A stretch of DNA of 64,000 bases. It comes from Limisphaera sp. Lineage in GTDB: Bacteria; Verrucomicrobiota; Verrucomicrobiia; Limisphaerales; Limisphaeraceae. The notes below the pieces were generated by a model. It was not told the DNA's origin, did no database searches, and worked only from the letters and a program-made list of their open reading frames with translations. Positions 27,853 to 37,387 of this stretch are shown one piece after another (the stretch's first letter is position 1; each line of letters begins with the position of its first letter). The stretch covers positions 1-64,000 of the forward strand of contig JANWVC010000001.1 of the NCBI GenBank assembly GCA_025057755.1, in the 5' to 3' direction. The position numbers and the translations under genes are program-made.

Positions 27853-28833
27853 CTAATCTTCCGGCTTGGATTCACGTGCCAGCAAGTCTTGGACAGCCCG
27901 TCGCACATCTTTACCCGCGTAAAGCATGGCATGGACCTCATCAATGATGGGAGTTTCCACCTCCAACCGGCGCGCCAATGCAAATGCTGCACGAGCTGTG
28001 GGATATCCTTCGGCCACGGCCGTCATGGTGTTCAAGATCTGTTCGACCGACTCGCCCCGCCCCAGTCGCTCCCCAAACTGGCGGTTGCGGCTCAACGGCG
28101 AGAAACAGGTCACCATCAAATCTCCAATGCCGCTCAGTCCGGCAAACGTCTCGGCCCTGGCCCCGCAAGCCACACCCAACCGCCGCATCTCTGCGATTGC
28201 TCGTGTCACCAGGGCCGCTTTCGAATTATCCCCGAAGCCCAACCCGTCACACACACCGGCGCCGATCGCAAACACGTTTTTCAGCGCGCCGCCCAGCTCC
28301 ACACCACGCAGATCGGTGCTTGTGTACACACGCAATACCGGCCCGTGAAACAACCCCTGCACCAAGCGAGCGGCCTCGGCGTCCTCACTCGCCACCACAA
28401 CCGCGGTGGGCACGCCACGAGCCACCTCCCAGGCCAACGACGGACCGGACAAGGCCACAACCCGTGCGCGCGGGGCCGTTTCATGCAACACGCCGGACAT
28501 GGTCAAACCGGTCTCGAATTCGATCCCTTTCGTCACTGTCACCACGACGCCAGTGAAATCCCCCAAGCAGGCGGTGACGGATCGGAAAGCACGCGAGACA
28601 CTGGCCACGATCACCAAATCCACCCCCTGGACCGCCCGAGCAGCATCCGGTTCCAAAATCAAACCGGGGGGCAGAGGCACGCCCGGCAAGTACCGGTCAT
28701 TTCGGCCTGTTCGCGCGATTCCTTCCAGCGTAGCCGCAAAATAGTCCCATAGGGTCACAGTATGCCCCCGATCGGCCAACAAGCGGGCCAATGCAGTCCC
28801 CCAAGCGCCCGCGCCCAAAATCGAAATCTTCAT
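27853..28833 (-). CDS. gpsA: NAD(P)-dependent glycerol-3-phosphate dehydrogenase
   Basis: GpsA reduces dihydroxyacetone phosphate to sn-glycerol 3-phosphate for phospholipids. The 326-residue enzyme starts with the Rossmann motif ISILGAGAWGTALARLLADR. Other landmarks are VTVTKGIE, the catalytic-lysine region ELGGALKNVFAIGAGVCDGL and SGIGDLMVTCFSPLSRNR. The ATG at 28833 overlaps the plsY stop (ATGA), making a plsY-gpsA pair that supplies substrate to and acylates the same precursor. Confidence 0.97.
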   Translation of the reverse strand: MKISILGAGAWGTALARLLADRGHTVTLWDYFAATLEGIARTGRNDRYLPGVPLPPGLILEPDAARAVQGVDLVIVASVSRAFRSVTACLGDFTGVVVTVTKGIEFETGLTMSGVLHETAPRARVVALSGPSLAWEVARGVPTAVVVASEDAEAARLVQGLFHGPVLRVYTSTDLRGVELGGALKNVFAIGAGVCDGLGFGDNSKAALVTRAIAEMRRLGVACGARAETFAGLSGIGDLMVTCFSPLSRNRQFGERLGRGESVEQILNTMTAVAEGYPTARAAFALARRLEVETPIIDEVHAMLYAGKDVRRAVQDLLARESKPED

Positions 28834-29474
28834 GGCTTCCTTTCCCTCCGCCAGGTCAGCCGGGGCTCGGTCCCCTTCCACAGGCGGTTCAAGTTCTCAC
28901 GATGGCGCACCACAGCAATGACCCCCACCACTGTGGTCGCCCACACCAACAACGCATGGTCCTGAGTCAACCACATCGCCGCTGTCAAAAATACGGCTGC
29001 ACTGATAGAAGCTAGCGAGACATACCGAAACCATAACAGCACGACGAGCCAGCCCAACAACGCCACGGCCAAGGCCAGCGGTGCCAGTGCCATGAATACC
29101 CCGGCGCTTGTTGCGATGCCCTTGCCGCCCCGAAAACCCAACCAACAAGTGTATGTATGCCCCAAAACTGCTCCTACACCCGCCAAAACCTGCGCTGCCG
29201 TGGGATCTGAAACCCCGATGCTCATTCGGGACAGCCAACTGCACCAGAGGCTGGATCCCGCAGTACAGGCCAAATATCCCTTCAAAACATCGGCCACCAA
29301 AACCACCGCGCCCGGCCCCCAACCCAACACCCGGAACGCATTCGTTGCCCCAATGTTACCGCTACCTACACGTCGCAAATCCATGCCGCGCGCCCGTGCC
29401 ACAAGATACCCCGACGGCACCGAGCCCAACGCGTAGCCCATCAACAAACAGGCCGTATAACCGAGCCATGACAT
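28830..29474 (-). CDS. plsY: Acyl-phosphate:glycerol-3-phosphate acyltransferase PlsY
   Basis: PlsY makes lysophosphatidic acid from acyl-phosphate and glycerol 3-phosphate. The 214-residue polytopic protein shows the three conserved loops: GSVPSGYLVARARGMDLRRV with GSGNIGATNAFRVLG, GHTYTCWLGFRGGKGIATSA, and RHRENLNRLWKGTEPRL. ATG 29474 (MSWLGYTACLLMGYALGSVP) is chosen over an upstream TTG. The stop overlaps the gpsA start. Confidence 0.96.
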   Translation of the reverse strand: MSWLGYTACLLMGYALGSVPSGYLVARARGMDLRRVGSGNIGATNAFRVLGWGPGAVVLVADVLKGYLACTAGSSLWCSWLSRMSIGVSDPTAAQVLAGVGAVLGHTYTCWLGFRGGKGIATSAGVFMALAPLALAVALLGWLVVLLWFRYVSLASISAAVFLTAAMWLTQDHALLVWATTVVGVIAVVRHRENLNRLWKGTEPRLTWRRERKP

Positions 29475-29698
29475 GAGCCGCAGTCTAAAAGCAGAGCTCA
29501 ACCCGTAAAGCGGGATTTGGGCCTCGCGTGAATTCGATGCAGGCGTGAAATAGGCCCATCGCAGGCGCCCTGCAACCGACTCCCAAACACAACCTCCGGC
29601 AACCGGTCTGACAATGACTCGTTGCTTAGAAAACCACCAGTCTACGGTAACCCAAATCTATCCTCGCCAGCCTTGATACCAGGCCAAGGCTCCTCCCC

Positions 29699-31069
29699 TC
29701 AGCCTTGCCCATCCCGTCCGACCGGGCGGCTGGTGGGCTCTGAACCCGCGGCGGTAAGCCGTTCAATGCGGAACCGGGTCACGCGACCGCCCTCCGTTTC
29801 CAAGACCCTGAGCCGCCAACCCGCCAACTCAATCACATCACCCGGGTTGGGGAACCCCCCTAGACGGTGCGTCAACCAACCACTGGCTGTGGCCAACCCG
29901 GGCACGTGCAACGTTTCGCCCAACAAATCCGCCAGCTCGTGCAAGGGCAAGGTGCCGGCCGCCTCCCAAACACTTTCTCCCATGCGGCTCAAGACCGGCT
30001 TCTCCTGATCAAACTCGTCCTGGATCGGCCCCACCAGTTCTTCCAAGACATTTTCAAGCGTGACTAAACCCACGGTCGTGCCGTATTCATCCACCACAAT
30101 GGCCATGTGCAGACGCCGCTCCAAGAACAGCCGCAGCAACCGTTCCAAATGGCCCACCTCGGGCACATACAACAGCGGATGAGCAACCGGCAGTAAATCC
30201 GCCGCCGTACGCGCCTTCAGCCGCGTGGCATACAAATCCTTAATATGAATGACCCCTAACGTCCGATCCAAATCACCTTCCTCGCAAATCGGAAAGCGTG
30301 AGTACCTCGATTGCTCTGCCACAGACAAGCACTCGCTGATCCCCGCCGTCGTATCCAACGCCACGATTTCGTGCCGAGGCCGCATCACGTCCCGCACGAC
30401 GCGGTGCCGAAGGCTCAGAGCATTTTGAACAAGTTCGCGGCTGAACCGCGACGCCCCCATCCGTTGCTGCGAGGCCGCCACCACCAAACGCAATTCTTCC
30501 TCCGAACGGATACTCTCGGCCTCCACCATCGGCTCAATCCCCAGCCAGCGCAGCAACCCAAGAGCAGCCTCATTCAAGAGCCAGATCGCGGGATACATGA
30601 CCACGTAAAACCAGTGCATTGGATAGGCCACCCACAAACTCACCGGTAAGGCCTTCCGAATCGCGAGCGACTTCGGCGCCATCTCCCCGACGACGATGTG
30701 CAGGAATGTAATGGCGCTAAATCCGACGCCAAAGGCCAACGATTCTCGCGCTGCCGGGCTTTCCACGTCCAGCCACCCAAACACCGGCTGCAACAAAAAT
30801 GCAAACACCGGCTCCCCAATCCAGCCCAATCCAAGGCTCGCCAACGTGATCCCCAACTGACAGGCGCTCAAATAAGCATCCAGGTGCCGAACTAGATGCA
30901 AAGCCATGCGCGCCCGTCGTTGCCCGCGCGCTTCCAACGGCAGAAGTTGTGTCTGCCGAATCTTGACCAGGGCAAACTCCGTGGCGACGAAGAAACCGTT
31001 CATCAGCACCAGCCCAACTACGGCCAGCAGCTTCAAACCCACTGTCGTCCATGCCCATGCCTCACTCAC
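29699..31069 (-). CDS. CNNM/CorC-type membrane protein with CBS domains (third of three)
   Basis: The 456-residue protein has an N-terminal DUF21 (CNNM) transmembrane domain, a CBS pair (VMRPRHEIVALDT near residue 215, LGVIHIKDLYATRL near 265) and a C-terminal CorC_HlyC domain. This family includes Mg2+ transport or efflux proteins and proteins once called hemolysins. The GTG at 31069 overlaps the previous stop (GTGA), so it is probably coupled to the middle paralog. An acidic late motif (VVDEYGTTVGLVTLENVLEE) is well preserved. It looks fully functional. Confidence 0.92.
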   Translation of the reverse strand: MSEAWAWTTVGLKLLAVVGLVLMNGFFVATEFALVKIRQTQLLPLEARGQRRARMALHLVRHLDAYLSACQLGITLASLGLGWIGEPVFAFLLQPVFGWLDVESPAARESLAFGVGFSAITFLHIVVGEMAPKSLAIRKALPVSLWVAYPMHWFYVVMYPAIWLLNEAALGLLRWLGIEPMVEAESIRSEEELRLVVAASQQRMGASRFSRELVQNALSLRHRVVRDVMRPRHEIVALDTTAGISECLSVAEQSRYSRFPICEEGDLDRTLGVIHIKDLYATRLKARTAADLLPVAHPLLYVPEVGHLERLLRLFLERRLHMAIVVDEYGTTVGLVTLENVLEELVGPIQDEFDQEKPVLSRMGESVWEAAGTLPLHELADLLGETLHVPGLATASGWLTHRLGGFPNPGDVIELAGWRLRVLETEGGRVTRFRIERLTAAGSEPTSRPVGRDGQG

Positions 31070-32052
31070 AGACGCAAATCCCCAAAAATCATTCTCAAAA
31101 TGTCCTGACGATCCAACGTACCCAACGGCTCGCCCCGGGCGTCCTGGATAACTGCCAACGGCCGGCCCGACCCTTGCATCCGCCGCAGCAACACTTCTAA
31201 CCGCTCGTTCTCTTCCGCCAACAGGGCCGGCTCCAACCATCCTTCCACTGACCGGTGCGGATCCGGCTCGCCCGAGAACAAAATACGATCCACGGACACC
31301 ATCCCCAGGACCTCGCCTCCGCCAACCCGGGTTCGCACCACCACGTGGCTCCAGCCCCGGTCACGAGCCCGTGCCAAGAGTGTGCCCACCGTGGCATCCG
31401 ACTCAATCCATGGAGATTCCTCCCAAGTCCGCGTCAGCGCCCGGGCCGAAACCGTGGAAAGTTCCAGGACCCGGGTGATCATCTGCCTTTCCGCCGAGGT
31501 CAAACCCCGGGCGGATTCCACCATCAGCGCGTGCATCTCCTCCCGATCCCCGAACAGGCGGCCCTTGAACGGGCGGCCACCCGTCCAATGTAACAGTCGG
31601 CGCGAACCATTCTCCAACAACCAGACCAAGGGCCGGAGAGCCACGTAGACCCCGCGAAAGACGGGTGCACATGCCAGACAAAGCCGGTTCGGCCGGCTCC
31701 GAAACCACATCTTGGGCAGTAGATCAAAAAACGTGTAGAACAGGTACATCGCGAGCCCATAGCTACCCACCAACCTCCATCCCCAACCCTCAGCCCAGCG
31801 ATACAACTGCACGAACACCCAGCCCAACACCACCGCGTTCGCCAGCGCATTGCCCACCACAATGGTCCACAAAAAACTTTCCGGTTGCTCCAAATGTTCC
31901 AGCAACAACCGGGCCGAGGACCGACCTTGCCGAGCCAGAGACCGGACACGAAGCCGGTTGACCGCAAACAAGCCCGCCTCCATTCCGGACAACAGGAAGG
32001 AAACTGCCAGCATCACTCCCAGCAATCCCCACCACCAATGGAATTCCGTCAT
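31066..32052 (-). CDS. Reduced CNNM-domain paralog (second of three)
   Basis: The 328-residue product keeps the DUF21 membrane domain (GLLGVMLAVSFLLSGMEAGL) but has a divergent CBS region and no CorC_HlyC domain. The CBS-like part retains RPLAVIQDARGEPLGTLDRQ near the C-terminus. ATG 32052 (MTEFHWWW) is preferred to an upstream GTG. It sits between two full-length relatives, 40 bp after the first and overlapping the third. It may form mixed dimers with them. Confidence 0.85.
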   Translation of the reverse strand: MTEFHWWWGLLGVMLAVSFLLSGMEAGLFAVNRLRVRSLARQGRSSARLLLEHLEQPESFLWTIVVGNALANAVVLGWVFVQLYRWAEGWGWRLVGSYGLAMYLFYTFFDLLPKMWFRSRPNRLCLACAPVFRGVYVALRPLVWLLENGSRRLLHWTGGRPFKGRLFGDREEMHALMVESARGLTSAERQMITRVLELSTVSARALTRTWEESPWIESDATVGTLLARARDRGWSHVVVRTRVGGGEVLGMVSVDRILFSGEPDPHRSVEGWLEPALLAEENERLEVLLRRMQGSGRPLAVIQDARGEPLGTLDRQDILRMIFGDLRL

Positions 32053-32092
32053 TCTTTCGAACCCCGGTCCAGCACCCACTCGGTCCGAACCT

Positions 32093-33322
32093 TCAGCGCT
32101 TGATTTGTTCCACGATCAGTTGTCGGATCCTACGTTCATCCACCTCTGTAGCCGTCAATCGCAGGTTTCGAAACTGAACCGACTCGCCCCGTGCCGGTAC
32201 CACACCGGTCAAGCTCAACATCAAGCCCGCCAAGGTCTCAACGTCCTGAATCTCGCCCACGAGGGGACACTCCCTCCGGAAGTCTTCCAGCCGCACCCCA
32301 CCATCCGCCTGCCAACGGCCCGGCCCCAGTCGCTGCCACCGAGCCCGCCGCACCGTCGCGCGTGGCCGACCCCCAACAACTTCCGTCAAAATGTCTTCCA
32401 AAGTGACCAACCCAGAGACAACCCCGAACTCGTCCAGCACGATGGCCATGCCGCGACGTTGCCGTTGCAGGCTCTGCAACAGTCGTAACAGATTCATGGA
32501 CTCGGGCACAAAGGAAGGAACCTCAATCACTTCCGCAAGGTCGCCACGCGGATCCATCAAAAACGCCCGAACATTCAAAATGCCCACAATCATGTCGGCC
32601 TCCTCATCGTAAATGGGCAGCCGGCGATAGCGCCGCTGCCGGGCTTCCTGGATCATCGCTTCAATGGATAAATCGTCCCGAATCCAAGCCATTTGTGCCC
32701 GCGGTACCATCACCTCTCGCACCGTCCGTCGGTCCAACCCCAAGATTTGAACCAACAGGTCCCGCTGCCCTCGTACCAAGCTACCCTGCTGAAAGGCCCA
32801 TTCCACCAGCTCCCGATACTCTTCTTCCGACAACGCAGCCGGAGTGACCCCGGACGACGCGCCCCATCCACGCAAGAATGCCTCGTTGATCCGTTGCGCC
32901 AGCCCGTGCAAGGGCCGAAACAAACGGTGAATCCACATCAGTGGTCGCACCACCCGCAGCGACCATGGACCCGGTTTGCGCACCGCCAGCGTTTTGGGCA
33001 ACACCTCGCCTGCCAACAGCGTCACCAGCACCACGCCTGTCACCGTCCAGGTCCATGGCCAGTGCCCCATCAGCGCTATGGACAATCCCGCAGCCAGCAA
33101 AACCCCGTTCGCCAGCGTATTTCCCAACACCATCGTGGCCAGCAGGTCCTCCGGACGCCGCAAACACTCCGCCAGCAAATGCCCTCGCACCGCATGCGTT
33201 TCCGATAAACGCCGCGCCTGCCACGGACTCAAAGAAAAAACCGCCGTCTCCGCCAGCGCGAAAAAAAAGCTGGCAGCCGCACCCGCTGCGCCTACGGCCA
33301 AGCACCACAAGGTCGCCTCCAT
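32093..33322 (-). CDS. CNNM/CorC-type membrane protein with CBS domains (first of three)
   Basis: The 409-residue product has a DUF21 membrane domain (FFFALAETAVFSLSPWQARR, a classic opening). A CBS pair follows (VMVPRAQMAWIRDDL near residue 210, LPIYDEEADMIVGILNVRAF near 245), then MAIVLDEFGVVSGLVTLED and a C-terminal CorC_HlyC domain. ATG 33322 is used; an upstream TTG is the alternative. It leads the tandem set of three. No Mg2+-sensing M-box leader is evident upstream. Confidence 0.92.
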   Translation of the reverse strand: MEATLWCLAVGAAGAAASFFFALAETAVFSLSPWQARRLSETHAVRGHLLAECLRRPEDLLATMVLGNTLANGVLLAAGLSIALMGHWPWTWTVTGVVLVTLLAGEVLPKTLAVRKPGPWSLRVVRPLMWIHRLFRPLHGLAQRINEAFLRGWGASSGVTPAALSEEEYRELVEWAFQQGSLVRGQRDLLVQILGLDRRTVREVMVPRAQMAWIRDDLSIEAMIQEARQRRYRRLPIYDEEADMIVGILNVRAFLMDPRGDLAEVIEVPSFVPESMNLLRLLQSLQRQRRGMAIVLDEFGVVSGLVTLEDILTEVVGGRPRATVRRARWQRLGPGRWQADGGVRLEDFRRECPLVGEIQDVETLAGLMLSLTGVVPARGESVQFRNLRLTATEVDERRIRQLIVEQIKR

Positions 33323-33836
33323 CACGCCCCCAATATGCCCCAATCACACGGCCGCGCCCAAGCCTACACACGGATCGCGGACCCCTTGGCCCGCGGCTCT
33401 TTCCCATGCATTGGCGCCCACAGAATTTCCGGGCCGAGGCCCCTCTCGAGTCCCCCAAGACAACTCTGTCCGTCGAAATCGGCCGGTCCTGACGGAGCGC
33501 CTGAAGCGTGTGACAGTGGCTTGCTCAAAAGGCAACGTTTGTACCGATTGGCCCAATGCTCGAAGACCGTGTGGCCCATCCTCCCTAAAGGGCGATCCCG
33601 CACACGCAAGCCTGCACAACTCATTGACGCGCTCCAGGGATGGAAGACTACATGCAAGAAACCTTGGTCCCGGTTCGCCCCACACCACACAGAGGTGCCC
33701 GGTGCCATCCCTTTGGTAAGCTTGATCGCCCGCCCCCGGCTCCGCTCCTCAATGCTTCTTTCCAATCCGACGCCAGTCTCCTCTCCTCGTGCCCGACATT
33801 GGCGCATCGCCGGAAACCGGGTAAAATTGCCCATCA
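33323..33836. other. Divergent intergenic region without a recognised gene
   Basis: This 514-bp gap separates the CNNM operon (minus) from the cystathionine gamma-synthase gene (plus). Reading frames here lack coding signs. I searched by eye for SAM and Mg2+ riboswitch signatures because of the flanking genes and did not find a convincing one. Confidence 0.5.
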
Positions 33837-35387
33837 ATGGCACAACTTGAGCGAATGAACGCATTTGATTTGCTGCAGCAACCGCTGTGGAGGCCCGAGG
33901 TTCTCGGGTGGCCGTTACCCCCACAGCCTCACGCGGTGTCCGTGGCTCTGCCCCGCTGGGAAGATGTGATAGGCTACGAAGAAAAGCGTCCCGAGGTTAT
34001 TCGCCGACTTCAGGCGGGCTATCCACGTTTTGTCATTCAACGACCCGTGTTGGACCTGGCTCGTTACTTAGCTGGAGCAGACCTACCCTGTCTGCCTTTT
34101 CCGTCTCGGGTGGCGGCGGAGGATGCTGCTGCTTTCGTGCAGCGGCATCATCGGGCACCGATCGAATTTAAATCGCTCGGGCCAATTACCGCGGTTGTCA
34201 CCACCGAAGACGGGTGGCCCGCATTAAGAGCTTTTTGGCAACACACCGGCCGCATTGTCTCAACCCGCCAAGCCGAGAGTGCACTGTCCGGTTGCCTTGA
34301 AGACAAGGAAAGCGCATCCATTCTGCCTGAACTGCGCCGCCAGTTGGCCGAACTGTATGATTGCGACCCCTCAGACATCTTCCTCACGCCTACGGGAATG
34401 GCCGCGCAATGGGCCGCGCTCCAAGCGGCGCAAGCGCTTCATCCCGGCCGACCCACGGTGCAACTCGGTTTTCCGTACGTGGACACACTGAAACTGCAGC
34501 AAAAATGGGGGCATGGCGTCTTTTTGTTGCACGACCTGGACCAAGCGGAGAAACAGCTTCAGCAACACCTTGAACAGGAGCCCATCGCGGCGGTTTTTTG
34601 CGAACTGCCAGGCAACCCTCTGCTCGGTTCGGCCGACGTTCGTAAGATCAGTCCTATGCTGCGCGAATACGGCGTGCCCCTGGTGGCCGATGACGTCGTG
34701 GCCACGCCTTTCAATATAGATCTGGGGAGGTGCGCCGACCTGGTCGCAACCAGTCTGACCAAGTTCGTTGCAGGCACGTGCGACGTCATGGGCGGCGCGG
34801 TCATTTGCTGTCCGCGGTCGCCCTGGCACCATGCCTTGCGCGCGCAACTGCAGCGCCTCAGTCCTGAACCGCTTTGGAGCGCGGACGCGGCCGTAATTCT
34901 CAGCGGCTGCCGGACTCTTGCCGACCGCATGCAAAAACACAACGCAGGCGGTCTATTCATTGCAGAGCGCCTGCGCACGCATCCGGCCGTTGAACGGGTC
35001 TGGTATCCCAAATGGCAAAACCCGGAAGCCTATGAGGCCATCCGGCGCTCCAATGGCGGTTGGGGCGCAGTGGTGACGTTCCTGCTCCGAAACGCGCCCA
35101 AGACAGCTCCCCGTGTGTACGACCGTTTGGAGGTCTGCAAAGGGCCTAGCTTGGGCACCGTGTTCACACTGGCCTGCCCGTTCACACTGCTCGCCCACTA
35201 TTTGGAACTAGACTGGGCCGAACAGTGCGGCGTATCCCCTTACCTAATTCGCCTATCAGTGGGCTTGGAGGATCCACACGACCTATGGGCGCGGCTGGAA
35301 AGAGCGTTAGCAGCCGCGGATCCAACCGCCACCACCTCTTCCCACACGGTTGAAGCAGAAAGCCTGCGTTCCCCCGCTACATGCTGA
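33837..35387 (+). CDS. Cystathionine gamma-synthase-like PLP enzyme, fungal type
   Basis: A Cys/Met-metabolism PLP enzyme, probably joining an activated homoserine with cysteine. The PLP lysine is in TSLTKFVAGTCDVMGGA near residue 310, with the upstream aspartate in VPLVADDVVATPFN. At 516 residues it is ~120 longer than usual bacterial MetB. The extra N-terminal ~150 residues carry LPRWEDVIGYEEKRPEV and GYPRFVIQRPV, which I recall from fungal STR2 enzymes. The last ~20 residues look disordered. ATG 33837 is used; ATG 33855 (MNAFDLLQQ) is possible. Substrate is inferred. Confidence 0.85.
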   Translation: MAQLERMNAFDLLQQPLWRPEVLGWPLPPQPHAVSVALPRWEDVIGYEEKRPEVIRRLQAGYPRFVIQRPVLDLARYLAGADLPCLPFPSRVAAEDAAAFVQRHHRAPIEFKSLGPITAVVTTEDGWPALRAFWQHTGRIVSTRQAESALSGCLEDKESASILPELRRQLAELYDCDPSDIFLTPTGMAAQWAALQAAQALHPGRPTVQLGFPYVDTLKLQQKWGHGVFLLHDLDQAEKQLQQHLEQEPIAAVFCELPGNPLLGSADVRKISPMLREYGVPLVADDVVATPFNIDLGRCADLVATSLTKFVAGTCDVMGGAVICCPRSPWHHALRAQLQRLSPEPLWSADAAVILSGCRTLADRMQKHNAGGLFIAERLRTHPAVERVWYPKWQNPEAYEAIRRSNGGWGAVVTFLLRNAPKTAPRVYDRLEVCKGPSLGTVFTLACPFTLLAHYLELDWAEQCGVSPYLIRLSVGLEDPHDLWARLERALAAADPTATTSSHTVEAESLRSPATC

Positions 35388-35431
35388 TCACTCGCAGACT
35401 CAAAGCCCCAATACCCCAAGCCCGTCCCGTC

Positions 35432-36934
35432 TTAGTCGGCTCGTTGAAATTCCAATACCTGCACGCCCCACGCCGGCAAATCCAAGTAAATACCCTCCCG
35501 TTCCAACATCGCCGCATTCCTGAGATCGTTCCAGCCTGCGCCATGTTCATGCACCCGCCAACGACGCGCAGGAGCCGCACCAGCCGGCCACGGCGCCCGA
35601 CACTGACCCGGGTGCGGCGCATAATGAACGGCCACCAAGGTGAACCGATGCACCTCAGTCTGCCACAGAACCAACACAAAGTTGCGGCCTGTCGGATTGC
35701 CAACCCAGGCTGCGCGAGGCACTAGCACCTGCGGAAGGCCCCGTCCGACACCCGCTCTTCCCATGACCCTCTGGATGTCGTCGTACATGCGGCTGATCCA
35801 CGGATCGGGGGCCTCATAAGGACGACGCTGCAATTGGACCGGGACCCGTGCGCGTCGACCCTCCCATTGGCCCTCGTGCACAAAACGGACGCCGGGCAAT
35901 GCCCACGCGATCCACGCTGCCGCCCGATGTCGTTCCGGAGGAAACACCTCAGCCGCCCGAACTTCATCGTGATTCTCAAGGAAATGAACGCCACGCGACA
36001 GAATCGCCGGCGCCAAACCCAACAAGTGATCTTGCACCCTTGGCCCCTCTCCCGCGGCCAACAGATCGTAAAGTGTCTTGTCGTAAACAAAATCAAAACC
36101 CAGGTTCAATAACTCCGTTTCCAATCCCCAATATACTTCGGCCAGGAAAACGAAATCCGAGTGCGTGCCGCGCACGGCCTCTATCGCTTCGGCCCAAAAC
36201 TCCCCCGTCGTTGCATCTTGCGGAGTCGTCCACTCCGCCCAAGTCTGCTCAAACACCCGTTCCAAAACCAGCATGGCCATGTCACACCGCACCCCGTCGC
36301 AATATCCGGCCAACCGCTGCAACGTCTCAATCATGGCCCGACGGGCACCAGCCGATCGATAATCCAGTTGAGCAGTGTCAGTCCAGGGCGGGAACCATGG
36401 ATCCCGCCCATGCGCTAACCAGGCATGCGGAGAAGCCTGTTCTGGAAATGCACCCACGCCAGAAGCCCAAGGAAACGTACCCGGCCTGGGAACCGGGCTC
36501 CGGACAAACCATTCGGGATGATCCCGTACCCAGAGGTGATCCAAGCCCACGTGATTGGGTACAAAGTCCAACAAGAGTCGGATCCCCCGGGCATGCAGCC
36601 GCCGCCGGAACTGTGCCAGCGCCACGGCTCCACCGTACCGTTCAGGAACCTCATACGCTGCTACGGCATATGGGGACCCCGCCACATCCCCTGGTTGCCA
36701 GTCCGGCAAAACAGCTTGGTATTGCCGCCGTAAACCGGGGTGCTCCAAGGCAATCCGGCGAGCGATGGGCCCCGTGGGCCAAAGCCCCATGAGCCAGAGA
36801 TGGGTTACCCCACGAGACTGCCAAAGATCCAGCGTTGCCTCAGGCAGCTCCGCAAGTGTGGCAGGACGCGCCAGGGCAGTGTCCAGTTCCCTCAGCAGGC
36901 AACGGCCGTTTACCTCAAGCAGCAGCGGTGTCAC
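35432..36934 (-). CDS. GH13 alpha-amylase-family glycoside hydrolase
   Basis: The 500-residue product is a family 13 barrel. Visible motifs are DFVPNHVG (region I), GVRCDMAML (region II, nucleophile Asp), FLAEVYW (region III, acid/base Glu) and FLENHDE (region IV, Asp). All three catalytic acids are present, so it should be active on alpha-glucans. No signal peptide is seen, so it is probably cytoplasmic. The C-terminal ~90 residues form a likely beta domain. The start is GTG. It follows the ACT protein by 18 bp on the same strand. Exact substrate is unknown. Confidence 0.88.
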   Translation of the reverse strand: MTPLLLEVNGRCLLRELDTALARPATLAELPEATLDLWQSRGVTHLWLMGLWPTGPIARRIALEHPGLRRQYQAVLPDWQPGDVAGSPYAVAAYEVPERYGGAVALAQFRRRLHARGIRLLLDFVPNHVGLDHLWVRDHPEWFVRSPVPRPGTFPWASGVGAFPEQASPHAWLAHGRDPWFPPWTDTAQLDYRSAGARRAMIETLQRLAGYCDGVRCDMAMLVLERVFEQTWAEWTTPQDATTGEFWAEAIEAVRGTHSDFVFLAEVYWGLETELLNLGFDFVYDKTLYDLLAAGEGPRVQDHLLGLAPAILSRGVHFLENHDEVRAAEVFPPERHRAAAWIAWALPGVRFVHEGQWEGRRARVPVQLQRRPYEAPDPWISRMYDDIQRVMGRAGVGRGLPQVLVPRAAWVGNPTGRNFVLVLWQTEVHRFTLVAVHYAPHPGQCRAPWPAGAAPARRWRVHEHGAGWNDLRNAAMLEREGIYLDLPAWGVQVLEFQRAD

Positions 36935-36952
36935 GCCCTGGCCATCCCTTCC

Positions 36953-37387
36953 TCAAGCATCCTGCTTGGGACGTGATGAAACCCTCTTCGCCGCATGTAG
37001 GTTAAGGACTTTCAGCGCCTTGGCGACGTCTTGAACTCGTAAGACAAGCAATCCCTTGCTTTGGTCCGGAGCCGTGGAACAATAGGCATACTCGATGTTG
37101 ATGCCAGCTTCGGCCAGGGCATGCGCAATCGCTGAAAGGCTACCAGGTTGATTTGCTCCTTCGATGAGCAGCACATCATCTTCCACCACCAAGGTGCCCC
37201 GCTCTTCAAAAACGTGCAGCGCTTTCCGATGGTCACTGACCACCAAACGGATCACCGTGTGGTCCACAGTATCACTCGTTGTCAGGGCGAAAATGTTGAT
37301 GCCAGCTTCGGCCAGGGCATCGCAAACCCGGGCCAATGTGCCAGGCTTGTTTTCCAAAAAGATGGCCAGTTGCTTGGCCACTTGCAT
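36953..37387 (-). CDS. Tandem ACT-domain protein
   Basis: The 144-residue protein is two ACT domains in tandem. The first opens KQLAIFLENKPGTLARVCDA, the second resumes at ANQPGSLSAIAHALAEAGIN. ACT pairs bind amino acids or other small ligands and often regulate. Stand-alone tandem ACT proteins of this length are common, and their ligand is usually unknown. The start MQVAKQ at 37387 matches the family N-terminus; ATG 37426 adds 13 residues. Both domains contain an ALAEAGINI strand encoded by an identical 28-bp sequence. Confidence 0.88.
   Translation of the reverse strand: MQVAKQLAIFLENKPGTLARVCDALAEAGINIFALTTSDTVDHTVIRLVVSDHRKALHVFEERGTLVVEDDVLLIEGANQPGSLSAIAHALAEAGINIEYAYCSTAPDQSKGLLVLRVQDVAKALKVLNLHAAKRVSSRPKQDA
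37095..37122. repeat. 28-bp direct repeat within the ACT gene, copy A
   Basis: Identical to 37293-37320 over 28 bases, spaced by 198 bp (66 codons). It encodes the ALAEAGINI strand in the second ACT domain. Perfect identity includes synonymous positions. Confidence 0.9.
37293..37320. repeat. 28-bp direct repeat within the ACT gene, copy B
   Basis: Partner of 37095-37122, in the first ACT domain. The rest of the two domains is far less alike, so the match is local. Confidence 0.9.

Noticed and set aside
33323..33836. SAM or Mg2+ riboswitch before metB or the CNNM operon
   Set aside because: I saw short matches such as GGTGCCAT but no full core or pairing.
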